Below are positions 1 to 9,730 of a stretch of DNA of 64,000 nt, in pieces. Numbering within the stretch: position 1 is the stretch's first letter; the number at the start of each line of letters is the position of its first letter. This DNA comes from Aquitalea pelogenes (lineage in GTDB: Bacteria; Pseudomonadota; Gammaproteobacteria; Burkholderiales; Chromobacteriaceae): contig NZ_LNQV01000015.1 of assembly GCF_001515305.1 (NCBI RefSeq), positions 29,858 through 93,857 of the forward strand, written 5' to 3'. Made by a program: the position numbers and the translations under genes. The notes below the pieces were generated by a model. That model was not told the origin of the DNA. It saw nothing but the letters and a program-made list of their open reading frames with translations, and did not search any database.

Positions 1-39
1 GGCTAATTTGCGCCGTCCTTGAATCAAACATTTGTACGA

Positions 40-1794
40 ATGAAGCTAGAACGCGCTTTTGACATCCTCTTTCATCAATTGGAAAGCCTGCCGCGGCCAG
101 ATTGCCTGAGTGGCAAAGTCGACGGAAAGTGGCAGTCCATGAGCAGCAGCACCGTGATGGAGGCTGTCAATGCACTCAGCCTGGGTTTGTTGCAGCAAGG
201 CATTCAGCGTGGCGATACCGTGGCCATTGCTGCCGACAACTGCCCCGAATGGGTAATTGTCGACTTTGCCCTGCAGCAGATCGGTGCCATCAGCGTACCG
301 CTCTACCCTACCTGCACGCTGGAAGATGCACGCTATATCCTGGAGCATGCCGCGGTCAAGCTGGCGTTTGTCGGCAGCAGCGCATTGCAGCGCAAGCTGG
401 AACAGGCGCTCTGTGGCCGCCCCTGCCCTTGCTATGGGCTCAAACCGCTAGACGGCCTGCCATGCTGGACGGCGCTGCGCGATGCCGGACGCCTGGGCAA
501 GCTGCAGCAACTGGCGCTGCTGCGTAACAGCATCCAGCCGGATGATGTGTTCACCATCATTTATACCTCCGGCACCACCGGCCGCGCCAAGGGCGTGATG
601 CTGTCCCACCGCAATGTGGTCAGCACCGTCACCGCCACGGCAGATCATACCCGTCTGCCCGCCGGCCAGTGCCGGGCGCTGAGCTTTTTACCGCTGTCGC
701 ACATTTTCGAGCGCGCCGGCGTGCTGTATTACCTGCTGACCGGCAGCGGCGTGTATTTTTCCAGCGTCGAGGCGCTGTCCGGCAGCCTGGCCGAAGTCCG
801 CCCGCACACCTTCAGCGCGGTTCCCCGCGTGCTGGAGAAGGTGCATGAAAAGCTGCACGCCAGGGCTGCCACGCTCAAGGGCTGGCAACGCCGCTTTTAT
901 CTGTGGGCACTGGCACGGGCCGAAGCCTACGAACCGAACCAGCCGCCACGCGGTCTGGCCGCCATCCGGCATGCCATTGCCGACCGTCTGGTATACCGCA
1001 AATGGCGCGCAGCCATGGGTGGCGAGTTACGCTGGGTGAATGTGGGCTCTGCTGCCTTGCAACCGCGTCTGGCACGGCTGCTATGGGCCAGCGGCATTGC
1101 TGTGGCCGAAGGCTATGGCATGACGGAAGCCGCGCCGGTGATCACTGCCAATCCCTTTTCGCCAGACAAGGTACGCATTGGCAGCGTCGGCATCGCCCTG
1201 CAAGGGGTGGAACTGAAACTGGCCGAAGATGGCGAAATCCTGGTGCGCGGCCCCAATGTGATGGTGGGCTATTACCGCGAGCCGGAACTCACCGCCGAAA
1301 CCCTGCAACAGGGCTGGCTGCACACCGGGGACATCGGCGTGCTGGAACAGGGCTATCTGCGCATTACCGACCGCAAGAAGGAAATGTTCAAGACCAGCAA
1401 TGGCAAGTACATCGCGCCGCAGTTACTGGAAAACAAGCTGAAGGAATCGGCCTATATCGACCAGATCATGGTGGTGGGCGATGGCCAGAAATTCGCTGCC
1501 GCGCTGATTGTGCCGCTGTATGAAAAGCTGCAGGAATGGTGCCAGGAACAGGGCATCACCTATACCAGCCATAGTGAAATGCGGCTGCATCCGCGCATCG
1601 TGGAACTGATAGAACGCGAGATCAAGCGCTTCAACCGTCACTTTGGCAGCTGGGAGCACATCAAGAAGTTTGCCCTGCTGGACAAGCCCTGGTGTGTGGA
1701 CGCCGGCGAACTGGCTCCCACACTGAAGCTGCGCCGCAAGGTGATCAGCCAGCGCTGTCAGGCCTTGATAGAAAGCATGTACCGCCACGCCTGA
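40..1794 (+). CDS. Long-chain acyl-CoA synthetase (AMP-forming, FadD15-like)
   Basis: ANL-superfamily ligase that activates fatty acids to acyl-CoA via an acyl-adenylate, probably at the inner face of the cytoplasmic membrane. Seen: the P-loop-like AMP motif YTSGTTGRAKG near residue 175, the GYGMTEAAP adenylate motif near 360, the HTGDIG motif near 430 followed by DRKKEMFKTSNGKY, and a C-terminal domain. At 584 aa it has the length of the FadD15/AMP-forming long-chain group, which carries a long insertion between the first motifs. A TTG 21 bases upstream (position 19) is an alternative start; the ATG is preferred because the protein then begins MKLERAFDILFHQLE, like family members. No clear ribosome-binding site precedes either. 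It converges on the ABC permease and shares a bidirectional terminator with it. Chain-length specificity cannot be read from sequence. Confidence 0.9.
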   Translation: MKLERAFDILFHQLESLPRPDCLSGKVDGKWQSMSSSTVMEAVNALSLGLLQQGIQRGDTVAIAADNCPEWVIVDFALQQIGAISVPLYPTCTLEDARYILEHAAVKLAFVGSSALQRKLEQALCGRPCPCYGLKPLDGLPCWTALRDAGRLGKLQQLALLRNSIQPDDVFTIIYTSGTTGRAKGVMLSHRNVVSTVTATADHTRLPAGQCRALSFLPLSHIFERAGVLYYLLTGSGVYFSSVEALSGSLAEVRPHTFSAVPRVLEKVHEKLHARAATLKGWQRRFYLWALARAEAYEPNQPPRGLAAIRHAIADRLVYRKWRAAMGGELRWVNVGSAALQPRLARLLWASGIAVAEGYGMTEAAPVITANPFSPDKVRIGSVGIALQGVELKLAEDGEILVRGPNVMVGYYREPELTAETLQQGWLHTGDIGVLEQGYLRITDRKKEMFKTSNGKYIAPQLLENKLKESAYIDQIMVVGDGQKFAAALIVPLYEKLQEWCQEQGITYTSHSEMRLHPRIVELIEREIKRFNRHFGSWEHIKKFALLDKPWCVDAGELAPTLKLRRKVISQRCQALIESMYRHA

Positions 1795-1811
1795 GTAACA
1801 GGCCAGTCATG

Positions 1812-1840
1812 AAAATCCCCGCCTTGTGCGGGGATTTTTA
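1812..1840. terminator. Bidirectional intrinsic terminator
   Basis: AAATCCCCGC stem, loop CTTGT, GCGGGGATTT stem, with T-rich flanks on both strands. It lies between the convergent acyl-CoA synthetase and ABC permease genes. Confidence 0.85.
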
Positions 1841-1856
1841 TTGGCCAGCAGCGGAT

Positions 1857-2516
1857 TCAGCGCTGATGTGCCATGTCCAGCTTGCGCTCCACCCGCTTTT
1901 GCAGGCGCTCGAAGCTGGCACTCATCACCCAGTACAGTGCCGCAGCACCCAGATAGAGCGGCAGCGGCTGAAAGGTCTGGGCAATCACTTCCTTGGTGGC
2001 CAGCATCAGCTCGGTGACGGTAATGACCGACACCAGCGAGGTATCCTTGATCAGGCTGATCAGCGAATTGGACAGGCTAGGCACGGACAGGCGCAAAGCC
2101 TGCGGTGCCACGATGTAGCGCATGGTCTGCCACCAGCTGAAACCCAGCGACAGCCCGGCATCCCATTGGCCACGCTCCACCCCGGCAATGCCGCCACGCA
2201 GGCTTTCCGACAGATAAGCCGCCACATTCAAGGTCAGGGCGATGATGCCTGCCGGTACCGGGTCCAGTTCGATACCGATGCCAGGCAAGCCGTAATAGAT
2301 CACAAAAATCTGCACCAGCAGGGGGGTGCCGCGCATGGCGCTGACGTAAAAAGCCACCAGCTGCGATAGCACCGGCACCTTGCCCACCCGCAGCAAGGCC
2401 ACCACGAAGCCCAGCAGCAAGCCCAGCACCATGGCCACCACGGCAAACATCAGCGTGTACAGCGCCCCTTTCAGCATCACCGGCAGGGCCGCCGCAATCA
2501 GATCTGCCCACTCCAT
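1857..2516 (-). CDS. Polar amino-acid ABC transporter, permease subunit
   Basis: Inner-membrane permease of the HisM/GlnP family (219 aa). Seen: an N-terminal hydrophobic segment after MEWADLIAAALPVMLKG, several further membrane segments, and the conserved cytoplasmic EAA loop region (ESLRGGIAGVERGQWDAGLS followed by the PQALRLSVP stretch) that contacts the ATPase. The ATG at 2516 is chosen over the longer reading (2570) because the extra residues are unlike the family and the start then has a GGGGAT element in front. It lies 113 bases downstream of the binding-protein gene, separated by a strong hairpin. No ATPase gene follows: the next gene is convergent, so the cognate ATP-binding subunit must be elsewhere or shared. 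Cystine or another polar amino acid is a plausible substrate but is not shown by the sequence. Confidence 0.9.
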   Translation of the reverse strand: MEWADLIAAALPVMLKGALYTLMFAVVAMVLGLLLGFVVALLRVGKVPVLSQLVAFYVSAMRGTPLLVQIFVIYYGLPGIGIELDPVPAGIIALTLNVAAYLSESLRGGIAGVERGQWDAGLSLGFSWWQTMRYIVAPQALRLSVPSLSNSLISLIKDTSLVSVITVTELMLATKEVIAQTFQPLPLYLGAAALYWVMSASFERLQKRVERKLDMAHQR

Positions 2517-2540
2517 GTTTTTATCCCCATTCAGAAACAC

Positions 2541-2567
2541 CTGCGCCCCTGACCGGCAGGGGCGCAG
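2541..2567. repeat. Perfect 11-bp hairpin between binding protein and permease genes
   Basis: CTGCGCCCCTG and CAGGGGCGCAG are perfect inverted repeats around a 5-base loop. There is no T-run on either strand, so it is not a standard terminator. Hairpins at this position in ABC operons often protect the upstream binding-protein mRNA and lower permease expression; that role here is inference. Confidence 0.7.
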
Positions 2568-2629
2568 CAATCAGCACATTCTAATGGTACTGAAGGCAAA
2601 ACACGATGGCCGCACGGGGCCAGTCCTGC

Positions 2630-3412
2630 TTACTTGGCGGCAGTCGGTGCCTTGGACACATCGATACCGAACCACTTCACCGAAATCTTCTTGAAGCTGC
2701 CATCGGCCTTCATGTCATTCAGTGCCTTGTCCACCGCCTGCTTGAACTTGGGATTGTTCTTGGCAAACGGAATGCCCATGGTGGTGACATCACCTACCGG
2801 ATGACCAGCCTTCAAGGGCAGCTTGGCTTGCTTGATGGCAAACGGAATCAGCAGGCTGTCGTTGAGTGCCGCGTCAATCCGGCCAGAAGCCAGGTCTTGC
2901 AGGTTTTCCGGCGCAGACGGGTATACCTTCACCTCGATACCGTTCACTGCCTTGACCATGTCAGCGTAGTTGCTGCCCTGGCCCACGCCCACTTTCTTGC
3001 CTTTCAGGTCGTCCAGCGACTTGAATACGCGCGTCTCGTTCTTGCGGACGATCAACTGGGCACTGGAGAAGGTGTAGGGCTGGGAAAAGTCGAAGGTTTC
3101 CTTGCGCTTGTCGGTAATGCCCACCTGGTTGACCACCACGTCAAACTTGCCTGCCTGCAGGCCAGCCAGCAGACCGCTCCATTCGCCGGTGGTGAATTCC
3201 GGCTTCACTTTCAGTCGCTTGGCCACTTCGGTGGCCACTTCCACATCAAAACCGGTCAGGTTCTGCTGGGCATCCTTGAAGGTGAAGGGCGGGTAAGTGC
3301 CTTCCACGGCAATTTTCAGGGTGCCGCGCTGCTTGACGGTATCCAGCAGATCAGCAGCCATGGCATGGCTGGCAAAAGCGGCAAACAGGGACGCACACAG
3401 GATTTTTTTCAT
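2630..3412 (-). CDS. Periplasmic polar amino-acid-binding protein (SBP_bac_3)
   Basis: Solute-binding protein of the ABC family 3 (GlnH/FliY type), 260 aa, exported to the periplasm. Seen: signal peptide MKKILCASLFAAFASHAMA with a likely cut after AMA, then the typical opening DTVKQRGTLKIAVEGTYPPF, the GFDVEVATEVAKRL helix, the GLLAGLQAGKFDVVVNQVGITDKRK region with the conserved arginine/aspartate ligand-binding elements, and KKVGVGQGSNY starting the second lobe. It is followed by the permease gene and most likely co-transcribed with it. Ligand class (polar amino acid, perhaps cystine or glutamine) follows from the family; the exact ligand is not determinable here. Confidence 0.92.
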   Translation of the reverse strand: MKKILCASLFAAFASHAMAADLLDTVKQRGTLKIAVEGTYPPFTFKDAQQNLTGFDVEVATEVAKRLKVKPEFTTGEWSGLLAGLQAGKFDVVVNQVGITDKRKETFDFSQPYTFSSAQLIVRKNETRVFKSLDDLKGKKVGVGQGSNYADMVKAVNGIEVKVYPSAPENLQDLASGRIDAALNDSLLIPFAIKQAKLPLKAGHPVGDVTTMGIPFAKNNPKFKQAVDKALNDMKADGSFKKISVKWFGIDVSKAPTAAK

Positions 3413-3513
3413 TACAGATCATCCATCAGATTATGAAAACAGAAACCTTCCGCCAACCAGGTGACAGGCCGTAACAGGCCGGCGGGGACAGAAGTCGCCA
3501 GCATACTCCAGCC

Positions 3514-4289
3514 TCAGCGGATAAACAGCCATATTGTCAGTGCGGTTCCCACCACCACCACAAAGGCGCGCAACTGGCGCTCCGGCAAACGGTGCATCAG
3601 CCAGCCGCCCACCACGCCACCGGCAATGCCGCCAGCCCCCAAGGCCAGCACCGCAGCCCAGTTGATTTGTGGCGACATGGCGAAAATGGCCACTGCCGAT
3701 GCATTCATGGTCATGGCCAGTGCATTTTTGGTAGCCGTGGCCATGCGCACCTGCTGGCCGGCAATGGTGAGTGCCGCCAGCATCAGAAAACCGATACCGC
3801 CACCAAAATAACCGCCATACACCGCAATTGCGCCCTGAATCAGCAGCAACAGCGGGGTGGGCAAGTGCCGTGGCGCGCGTCAGGGTCCACCACCGGTTTG
3901 CGACGGAAACTGCCCCAGGCGAACACGCTGGTGGCAAACAGCACCAACCACGGCACCAGCCGGGTAAAGATGCTGACCGGGGTGGAGAGCAGCAGCAAGG
4001 CACCCAGTACGCCGCCAATCAGGCTGACAACAAACAGATGACGAAACGGCACCGGCCCCACGCCACCCACCAGCTTGCGCCCGGCCAGCGCCGAGGTTAT
4101 CTGGCTGGGAAACAGCGCAATGGTGCTGCTCATATTGGCCGCCAGCGGGTTGAGCCCGGCCAGCAGCAAGGCGGGAAAGGTAATGAAGGAGCCGCCTCCC
4201 GCCAGCGCATTCTGGATGCCGGCATACAGGCCGGCTGCGGCAATCAGTGCCAGCAGGGGTAGCGGTAAAGGCTGCGAAAAATGAAACAT
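3514..4289 (-). pseudogene. TauE/SafE (TSUP) family permease, frameshifted
   Basis: Membrane permease of the sulfite-exporter TauE/SafE family (YfcA type), thought to move sulfur-containing anions. The N-terminal half (start 4289; GGAG eight bases upstream) runs in one frame through GIQNALAGGGSFITFPALLLAG and several membrane segments to about 3865. The C-terminal half continues in another frame with LPTPLLLLIQGAIAVYGGYF and GGGIGFLMLAALTIAG to the stop at 3514. Each half carries one copy of the family's GGG-containing repeat, so joining them restores a normal protein of about 257 aa. The join needs one extra base near the CACTTGCC stretch around 3868. Either a real inactivating deletion or a sequencing/assembly error; I favour error because everything else is intact. 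Confidence 0.85.
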
Positions 4290-4494
4290 GAACGGCTCCA
4301 AGATGGATCGGCCGGGGATTGTCCGGCAACAAACGCTCCATTTTGCCCGGAATGCCAGGGCATGGACACCCGGATGTTCCCCGGCATGTGCTGCCGGCAA
4401 TGCAAAAGCGGGCTGGTGCGGTCTTCCTTCCCCTGATAGTCTGGCAAACATGTCAGCGATAGGCGTATGTCATTCAGCGCCACAGGGAGATGCA

Positions 4495-6153
4495 ATGAAG
4501 GCAATCAAGATAAGCGCAGCGCTAGTAGGCCTCGCGGTGGCGGGATGGTGTGCCATTGCCCCCGGCATTGTCGGCATGCGCTATGAAGAAAAAATGCGCA
4601 ATGACTTTGCCACGATGGCCGACAAGGCGGGTGGTTCCATGCTCAGCCTGCAACAGTTCGACCGTGGCTGGTTCACCTCCACCGCCAGGGTGCAACTGAA
4701 GCTGCCCATCGGCAGCCAGGTACAGGTGATTCAGCTGGACTACAAGATCAAGCAGTTGCCGCTGCCTTTCATCCGCTGGTCCCGCACCGACATCAGCTTC
4801 ACGCCAGTGGATGAACAAGGCAAACCAGGCCTGCCCCTGCCGCTGACACTCGAAAGCATCCGCAAGACCGATGGCAGCAATGAAAGCCATCTTGCCGGCC
4901 ATGACGTCATCGTCAACACGGCGGCCGGTACCTTCACCTTCAGCATCGAAGGCAAGGCCCACACCAAAGAAGGCGAGCCGGTCAGCTACGACTTCACACT
5001 GCCCACCTTCAGCTTCCTCGCCGCCAACAGTGGCAATAATGGCCTGGTCCTGCGCATGAATGATCTCAAGCTCAATGGCCAGGTGAGCGCTTTCAATCAG
5101 CCCGATGCCGCATGGGCCTCACAAATGAAGCAGCAACTGGGCGGTGCCAGTCTGCTGGCTGGTGCCACGCCGCTGGCCCAGGTGGGCCCAAGCCGGATGG
5201 AGATCAAACTGGATGACAAGGGTGGCAATTTCGACATCAGCTACCTGACTCATCTGGACAGCCTCAAGCTATCCCCTCCCGGCCTGCCCGCGCAGGAGCA
5301 GGACAATATCGACCTCGACTTCAGCTACAACAACCTCAACAAGCAGGCCTTGCTTGCCTGGCAAGCCGACACCATGGCACTGGCCAGCCGTGCCGACCTG
5401 CGCAACAATCCCGCCGCCATGCATCAGGCATCCATGGCGCTGGTCTACAAACACATGGGTGCCTTCCTGGCACAATCACCGTCCTTCAATCTGCAACGCC
5501 TGTCACTGCACATGCCCAAGGGCACGATCCAGGGCAGTTTCTCCATCGGCTTTGATGGCAGCGGCGTCAAGGCCGCCGACATCACCCTGCCCTGGCTTGC
5601 TGCACAAGGCCAGCAGCGCAGCACGCTGAAAGCCAGCCTGGCGGTCGAGCGCAGCCTGCTCGACGCCCTGGCCCCTTCCAGCCAGGCCAAGGCACAAGCC
5701 GAGATGATGCTGACCCAATGGCAAACGCAGGGACTGATCAAGAACGATGGCAAGGTCATCAGCAGCAGCCTGCTGATTGATCGCAACGGGGTAAAAGCCA
5801 ATGGCCAGCCGCTGAACCTGCCGGGCCTCATGTCGGGGATGAACAACAGGCCCGCACCAGTTGCACCAGCGCCGGAAGCTGCGCCGGCCATGCCGACAGC
5901 GGCCGAGCAGCAGGCCAGCACAGCACCTGTACCGGCCAGCAAGGCAACAAACCCGGCCGCAAGCATGCCTCCGGCCAGCACAGCACCAGCCCCTGCTGCA
6001 GCCCCTGCTGCCACGGCGGCACCGGCATCGTCACCGGAAGCCAAAGCAGGCCAAGGCCACATGCGCCTGCCCGGCCCCCGGCTTGACCTGCGCTACTGCC
6101 TGCGCCAGCACGGCGACCTTGCCATCATCCGCTGCGCCAACCGGGGCCGTTAG
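4495..6153 (+). CDS. DUF945 (YdgA-like) family protein with Pro/Ala-rich tail
   Basis: 552-aa exported or membrane-anchored protein of the DUF945 family (E. coli YdgA type), molecular function unknown. Seen: an N-terminal hydrophobic segment (ISAALVGLAVAGWCAIAPGIVG) then MRYEEKM and the family's QFDRGWFTSTARVQLKL motif, followed by a long beta-rich region. From roughly residue 445 to 520 the protein becomes a low-complexity Pro/Ala linker with repeated APAP and ASTAP words, and it ends with a short basic segment containing two cysteines (LRYCLRQHGDLAIIRCANRG). The start at 4495 is preceded by AGGGAGA and avoids a 69-residue extension that overlaps the divergent tauE-like promoter. The tail is longer than in YdgA, which lacks it; whether it crosses the peptidoglycan is speculation. 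Confidence 0.85.
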   Translation: MKAIKISAALVGLAVAGWCAIAPGIVGMRYEEKMRNDFATMADKAGGSMLSLQQFDRGWFTSTARVQLKLPIGSQVQVIQLDYKIKQLPLPFIRWSRTDISFTPVDEQGKPGLPLPLTLESIRKTDGSNESHLAGHDVIVNTAAGTFTFSIEGKAHTKEGEPVSYDFTLPTFSFLAANSGNNGLVLRMNDLKLNGQVSAFNQPDAAWASQMKQQLGGASLLAGATPLAQVGPSRMEIKLDDKGGNFDISYLTHLDSLKLSPPGLPAQEQDNIDLDFSYNNLNKQALLAWQADTMALASRADLRNNPAAMHQASMALVYKHMGAFLAQSPSFNLQRLSLHMPKGTIQGSFSIGFDGSGVKAADITLPWLAAQGQQRSTLKASLAVERSLLDALAPSSQAKAQAEMMLTQWQTQGLIKNDGKVISSSLLIDRNGVKANGQPLNLPGLMSGMNNRPAPVAPAPEAAPAMPTAAEQQASTAPVPASKATNPAASMPPASTAPAPAAAPAATAAPASSPEAKAGQGHMRLPGPRLDLRYCLRQHGDLAIIRCANRGR

Positions 6154-6169
6154 ACGCCAGCCAAACAAA

Positions 6170-6202
6170 ACGCCCCCGGACTTGGCATCCGGGGGCGTTT
6201 TT
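6170..6202. terminator. Bidirectional intrinsic terminator
   Basis: CGCCCCCGGA and TCCGGGGGCG pair around CTTGGCA, with A-rich left and T5 right flanks. It serves both the DUF945 gene and the convergent ychF. Confidence 0.9.
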
Positions 6203-6224
6203 CATTGGGCGTGGGTGAGGCTGA

Positions 6225-7316
6225 TCAGACGTTGAACAGGAAGTTCATCACGTCACCATCCTGAACCACGTATTCCTTGCCTTCGGAACGCATCTTGCCG
6301 GCTTCCTTGGCTTTGGCTTCGCCACCCAGGGTGATGAAGTCGTTGTAGGCAATGGTTTGCGCACGGATGAAGCCGCGTTCGAAGTCGGTGTGGATCACAC
6401 CGGCAGCCTGCGGAGCGGTGTCGCCCACGTGGATGGTCCAGGCGCGTACTTCCTTCACACCGGCGGTGAAGTAGGTTTGCAGGCCCAGCAGCTTGTAGCC
6501 GGCACGGATCAGGCGGTCCAGACCCGGCTCTTCCAGGCCCATTTCGGCCAGGAATTCTGCCTTGTCGGCATCGTCCAGGTCGGCAATTTCGCTTTCGATG
6601 GCTGCACACAGGGCAACCACCGGCGCGCCTTCACGCTCGCCCAGTGCCTGCAGCTTGTCCAGGTAGGGGTTGTTGCTGAAGCCGTCTTCCGACACGTTGG
6701 CCACGTACATGGCCGGCTTGATGGTGAGCAGGCACAGCGGCTTGAGGATGGCCTTTTCTTCGTCGGACAGGTCCAGCGAGCGCACCGGCTGGCCCTGGTC
6801 CAGATGCGGCACCAGCTTTTCGAGTACGGCGATCAGTGCGCGGGCGTCCTTGTCACCGGACTTGGCTTTCTTGCCTTCGCGCTGCATGGCTTTTTCTACC
6901 GAGGAGAGGTCGGCCAGCGCCAGTTCGGTGCCGATGGTTTCGATGTCGGCAATCGGGTCTACCTTGCCGGCCACGTGCACGATGTTGTCGTCGTCAAAGC
7001 AGCGCACCACGTTGACGATGGCGTCGGTTTCGCGAATGTTGGCCAGGAACTGGTTACCCAGGCCTTCACCCTTGGAAGCACCGGCTACCAGACCGGCGAT
7101 GTCAACAAACTCGACGATGGCCGGCTGGATTTTTTGCGGGTTGATGATCTTGGCCAGCTCGGCCAGACGCGGGTCCGGCACTTCCACGATGCCCACATTG
7201 GGCTCGATGGTGCAGAAAGGATAGTTGGCGGCCTCGATACCGGCCTTGGTCAGCGCATTGAACAGGGTGGACTTGCCAACATTGGGCAGGCCAACAATAC
7301 CGCACTTCAGACTCAT
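6225..7316 (-). CDS. ychF: Redox-responsive ribosome-binding ATPase YchF
   Basis: OBG-family P-loop protein (363 aa) that prefers ATP over GTP and binds ribosomes; linked to oxidative-stress and translation control in other bacteria. Seen: G1 GLPNVGKST at residues 8-16, a G2/switch region with [13 protein letters not shown]3 as DIAGLV, and the unusual G4 ANVSED in place of NKxD, which accounts for ATP preference. A C-terminal TGS domain includes [20 protein letters not shown] and ends in VMNFLFNV, the usual terminus. Length is typical. The ATG at 7316 is preceded by AAGGA. It is the last gene of the rplY-pth-ychF group and ends at a strong shared terminator. Confidence 0.97.
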   Translation of the reverse strand: MSLKCGIVGLPNVGKSTLFNALTKAGIEAANYPFCTIEPNVGIVEVPDPRLAELAKIINPQKIQPAIVEFVDIAGLVAGASKGEGLGNQFLANIRETDAIVNVVRCFDDDNIVHVAGKVDPIADIETIGTELALADLSSVEKAMQREGKKAKSGDKDARALIAVLEKLVPHLDQGQPVRSLDLSDEEKAILKPLCLLTIKPAMYVANVSEDGFSNNPYLDKLQALGEREGAPVVALCAAIESEIADLDDADKAEFLAEMGLEEPGLDRLIRAGYKLLGLQTYFTAGVKEVRAWTIHVGDTAPQAAGVIHTDFERGFIRAQTIAYNDFITLGGEAKAKEAGKMRSEGKEYVVQDGDVMNFLFNV

Positions 7317-7377
7317 GTCAGCATTCCTTGATTAGGTTCACTAAGATGCAGGCCGGCATGTGGTCCGGCCCGTGAAA

Positions 7378-7959
7378 TCACTTGGCTGCAGTATGCAGCT
7401 CTTTCATCGCCATCGCCATGTTGCCGGCAATGGCCAGCGGCAGGTAGGTCTGTGCCTTGAGCACGGCATCGTCGATGGCGCTCTGTTCTTCGGCACGCGG
7501 CTTTTTCAGCACAAAATTCGCCACTTCGTTGCGGTCGCCCGGATGGCCGATGCCTAGACGCAAACGCCAGAAAGCGGGAGAACCCAGACGGGCCGCGATG
7601 TCTTTCAGGCCGTTATGACCGCCATGGCCACCGCCCTGCTTCAGGCGGGCCGTACCCGGCGGCAGGTCCAGCTCGTCATGCACCACCAGGATTTCATCAG
7701 GCAGAATCTTGTAGAAATGCGCCAGCGCCAGTACCGCCTGCCCGGACAGGTTCATGAAGGTCATCGGCTTGAGCAGCCAGATATCCTGACCTTCTATCGC
7801 AACACGGGCAATATCACCGTGAAACTTGCCTTCTGTCCGCCAGTTGCCCTTGTATTTCCAGCACAGCTCGTCCAGCAGCCAGAAACCGGCGTTATGACGG
7901 GTTCTTTCATATTCCGGCCCGGGGTTGCCCAGACCGACAATCATGCGAATGGAGGACAT
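7378..7959 (-). CDS. pth: Peptidyl-tRNA hydrolase
   Basis: Cytosolic esterase that releases tRNA from stalled peptidyl-tRNA (193 aa, normal size). Seen: [21 protein letters not shown] containing the substrate-binding Asn12 and catalytic His22 (E. coli His20), the [13 protein letters not shown] block with the conserved Asn, the catalytic Asp in [11 protein letters not shown], and the [12 protein letters not shown] loop. It sits between rplY upstream and ychF downstream on the same strand, an arrangement widely conserved in beta- and gammaproteobacteria that couples translation factors. Confidence 0.97.
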   Translation of the reverse strand: MSSIRMIVGLGNPGPEYERTRHNAGFWLLDELCWKYKGNWRTEGKFHGDIARVAIEGQDIWLLKPMTFMNLSGQAVLALAHFYKILPDEILVVHDELDLPPGTARLKQGGGHGGHNGLKDIAARLGSPAFWRLRLGIGHPGDRNEVANFVLKKPRAEEQSAIDDAVLKAQTYLPLAIAGNMAMAMKELHTAAK

Positions 7960-8036
7960 GATCGGATTTTCCAGTAAAAAGGCCCGCTGCAGGCCTAAGC
8001 CTCACAACGAGCCCTTGTTCAGACAAACACTAGTGC

Positions 8037-8597
8037 TTAGGCGTTGGCCAGAGCGATAGCGGCGTCTTCACCACGTACCAGAGCGGTGATTTCAACACCA
8101 GCCGGCAGTTTCAGGTCGGACAGGTGAACAGCTTCGCCAGCCTTGATGGCGGACAGGTCAACTTCGATGAACTTCGGCAGGTCGCCCGGCAGTGCGCGAA
8201 CCTCCACTTCATTGATGATGTGGCTGATCTTGGCGCCTTGCAGCTTCACGGCTTCGGAAACGTCAGCGTTAACGAAGTGCAGTTGAATCTTTACGTGTAC
8301 TTTCTGGCTCAGGTCAACACGTTGGAAATCAATGTGCAGAACTTGCTGTTTGTACGGGTGGTTCTGGAAGTCACGCAGGATGACAGCTTGCTTCTGGCCG
8401 TCGATAACCAGATCCAGGATCGCAGAGTGGAAAGCTTCTTCCTTCAGTGCGTAAAAAATGGTGTTGTGGTCCAGAACGATGGACTCAGCAGCGCCATTGC
8501 CGTATACCACGGCCGGCAGTTTGCCAGCGTGACGCAGGCGGCGGCTCGCACCAGTACCCATCTCTTCGCGCTTGGCGGCGATCAGTTCGTAAGACAT
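8037..8597 (-). CDS. rplY: 50S ribosomal protein L25 / general stress protein Ctc
   Basis: 5S-rRNA-binding ribosomal protein of the long (TL5/Ctc) form, 186 aa. The first ~95 residues are the L25 domain (start MSYELIAAKREEMGTGASRRLR, then GKLPAVVYGNG and the HIDFQRVD motif). The remaining ~90 residues are the C-terminal TL5 beta domain with EVEVRALPGDLPKFIEVDLS and LPAGVEITAL. It is followed by pth and preceded by prs, all on the minus strand; the gap to prs is 60 bases, so read-through is likely. Confidence 0.97.
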   Translation of the reverse strand: MSYELIAAKREEMGTGASRRLRHAGKLPAVVYGNGAAESIVLDHNTIFYALKEEAFHSAILDLVIDGQKQAVILRDFQNHPYKQQVLHIDFQRVDLSQKVHVKIQLHFVNADVSEAVKLQGAKISHIINEVEVRALPGDLPKFIEVDLSAIKAGEAVHLSDLKLPAGVEITALVRGEDAAIALANA

Positions 8598-8657
8598 GTA
8601 ATACTCCAGTATTTCAAGTTAAAGGCACCAGCCCCGCCGCGACCAGCGGGCCTGATG

Positions 8658-9641
8658 TTACGGCAGGCAAGCGCCCGACGAAACCAGTTCCTCATTGAAG
8701 AGGTAGGACACCGATTCCTCGTTGTTGATGCGGCGCAGCGTCTCGGCCAGCAGGCCGGCGATGCTGGCAACCCGGATGTTCGGGCAGGCCAGGGCCTGTG
8801 CAGTCAACGGAATGGTGTCGGTGACAACGACCATGTCGATGTCGGAATTCTTGATGCGATCCACGGCCTGGCCGGAGAAAATCGCATGGGTGGCATAAGC
8901 CAGTACACGCTGGGCACCGCGCTCTTTCAGCGCAGAAGCGGCCTTGCACAGGGTATTGGCGGTGTCGATCATGTCATCCACGATCAGACAGGTGCGACCG
9001 GATACATCACCGATGATGTTCATCACCTCGGCCACATTGGCCTTGGGACGACGCTTGTCGATGATGGCGAGGTCAGTGTTCAGCGCCTTGGCCATGGCAC
9101 GGGCACGTACCACACCGCCCACGTCCGGGCTGACCACGATCAGGTCGTCGATACGCTGGGAACGGATGTCCTTGAGCAGTACCGGGGTGGCGTAAACGTT
9201 GTCTACCGGGATGTCGAAGAAGCCCTGGATCTGGTCAGCATGCAGGTCGACGGTCAGCACGCGGTCGATACCGGCGCTGGTCAGCATGTTGGCCACCAGC
9301 TTGGCGGAAATCGGCACACGGGCGGAACGCGGACGACGGTCCTGACGGGCGTAGCCAAAGTACGGAATGGCTGCGGTGATCCGGCCGGCAGAAGCACGCT
9401 TGAGCGCGTCGGCCATGGTCAGGATTTCCATCAGGTTGTCATTGGTGGGAGCACAGGTGGACTGCAGGATGAACACGTCGCGTCCGCGGACATTCTCCAG
9501 CAGTTCGACAGCAACTTCGCCATCGCTGAACTTGCCGACATCGGCACGGCCCAGGGAGATATCCAGATGCTTGACTACGTTTTGAGCGAGTTCCGGGTTA
9601 GCGGTCCCGGTAAATACCATCAAACTGTCGTATGACGCCAT
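8658..9641 (-). CDS. prs: Ribose-phosphate pyrophosphokinase (PRPP synthetase)
   Basis: Makes 5-phosphoribosyl-1-pyrophosphate from ribose-5-phosphate and ATP, feeding purine, pyrimidine, histidine and tryptophan synthesis. Seen: [19 protein letters not shown] near the N-terminus, [20 protein letters not shown] (ATP-binding flexible-loop region), [25 protein letters not shown], and the PRPP loop [12 protein letters not shown]. 327 aa is slightly longer than the E. coli enzyme (315), with the surplus at both ends. The gene follows tRNA-Gln on the same strand but is separated from it by a terminator, so it probably has its own promoter in 9642-9665 or depends on read-through. Confidence 0.97.
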   Translation of the reverse strand: MASYDSLMVFTGTANPELAQNVVKHLDISLGRADVGKFSDGEVAVELLENVRGRDVFILQSTCAPTNDNLMEILTMADALKRASAGRITAAIPYFGYARQDRRPRSARVPISAKLVANMLTSAGIDRVLTVDLHADQIQGFFDIPVDNVYATPVLLKDIRSQRIDDLIVVSPDVGGVVRARAMAKALNTDLAIIDKRRPKANVAEVMNIIGDVSGRTCLIVDDMIDTANTLCKAASALKERGAQRVLAYATHAIFSGQAVDRIKNSDIDMVVVTDTIPLTAQALACPNIRVASIAGLLAETLRRINNEESVSYLFNEELVSSGACLP

Positions 9642-9665
9642 GATTCCATTTGCCTTAGCAGGATA

Positions 9666-9704
9666 AAGAAAAAGCGTGTAAGGGATTCTTACACGCTTTT
9701 TTCA
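9666..9704 (-). terminator. Intrinsic terminator between tRNA-Gln and prs
   Basis: On the minus strand AAGCGTGTAAG pairs with CTTACACGCTT, followed by a T-rich run; the plus strand is also T-rich after the stem. It ends transcription coming from ispE and tRNA-Gln before prs. Confidence 0.8.
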
Positions 9705-9730
9705 TGCTCTCTCTTATTGAGAGAAAGTCT

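Noticed and set aside
7981..7995. GGCC...GGCC hairpin with nearby A-run between pth and rplY as a terminator
   Set aside because: Only a 4-bp stem; too weak, and read-through from rplY to pth is expected.
8124..9635. 503-codon plus-strand frame opposite rplY and prs
   Set aside because: Antisense shadow of two essential, fully conserved genes.
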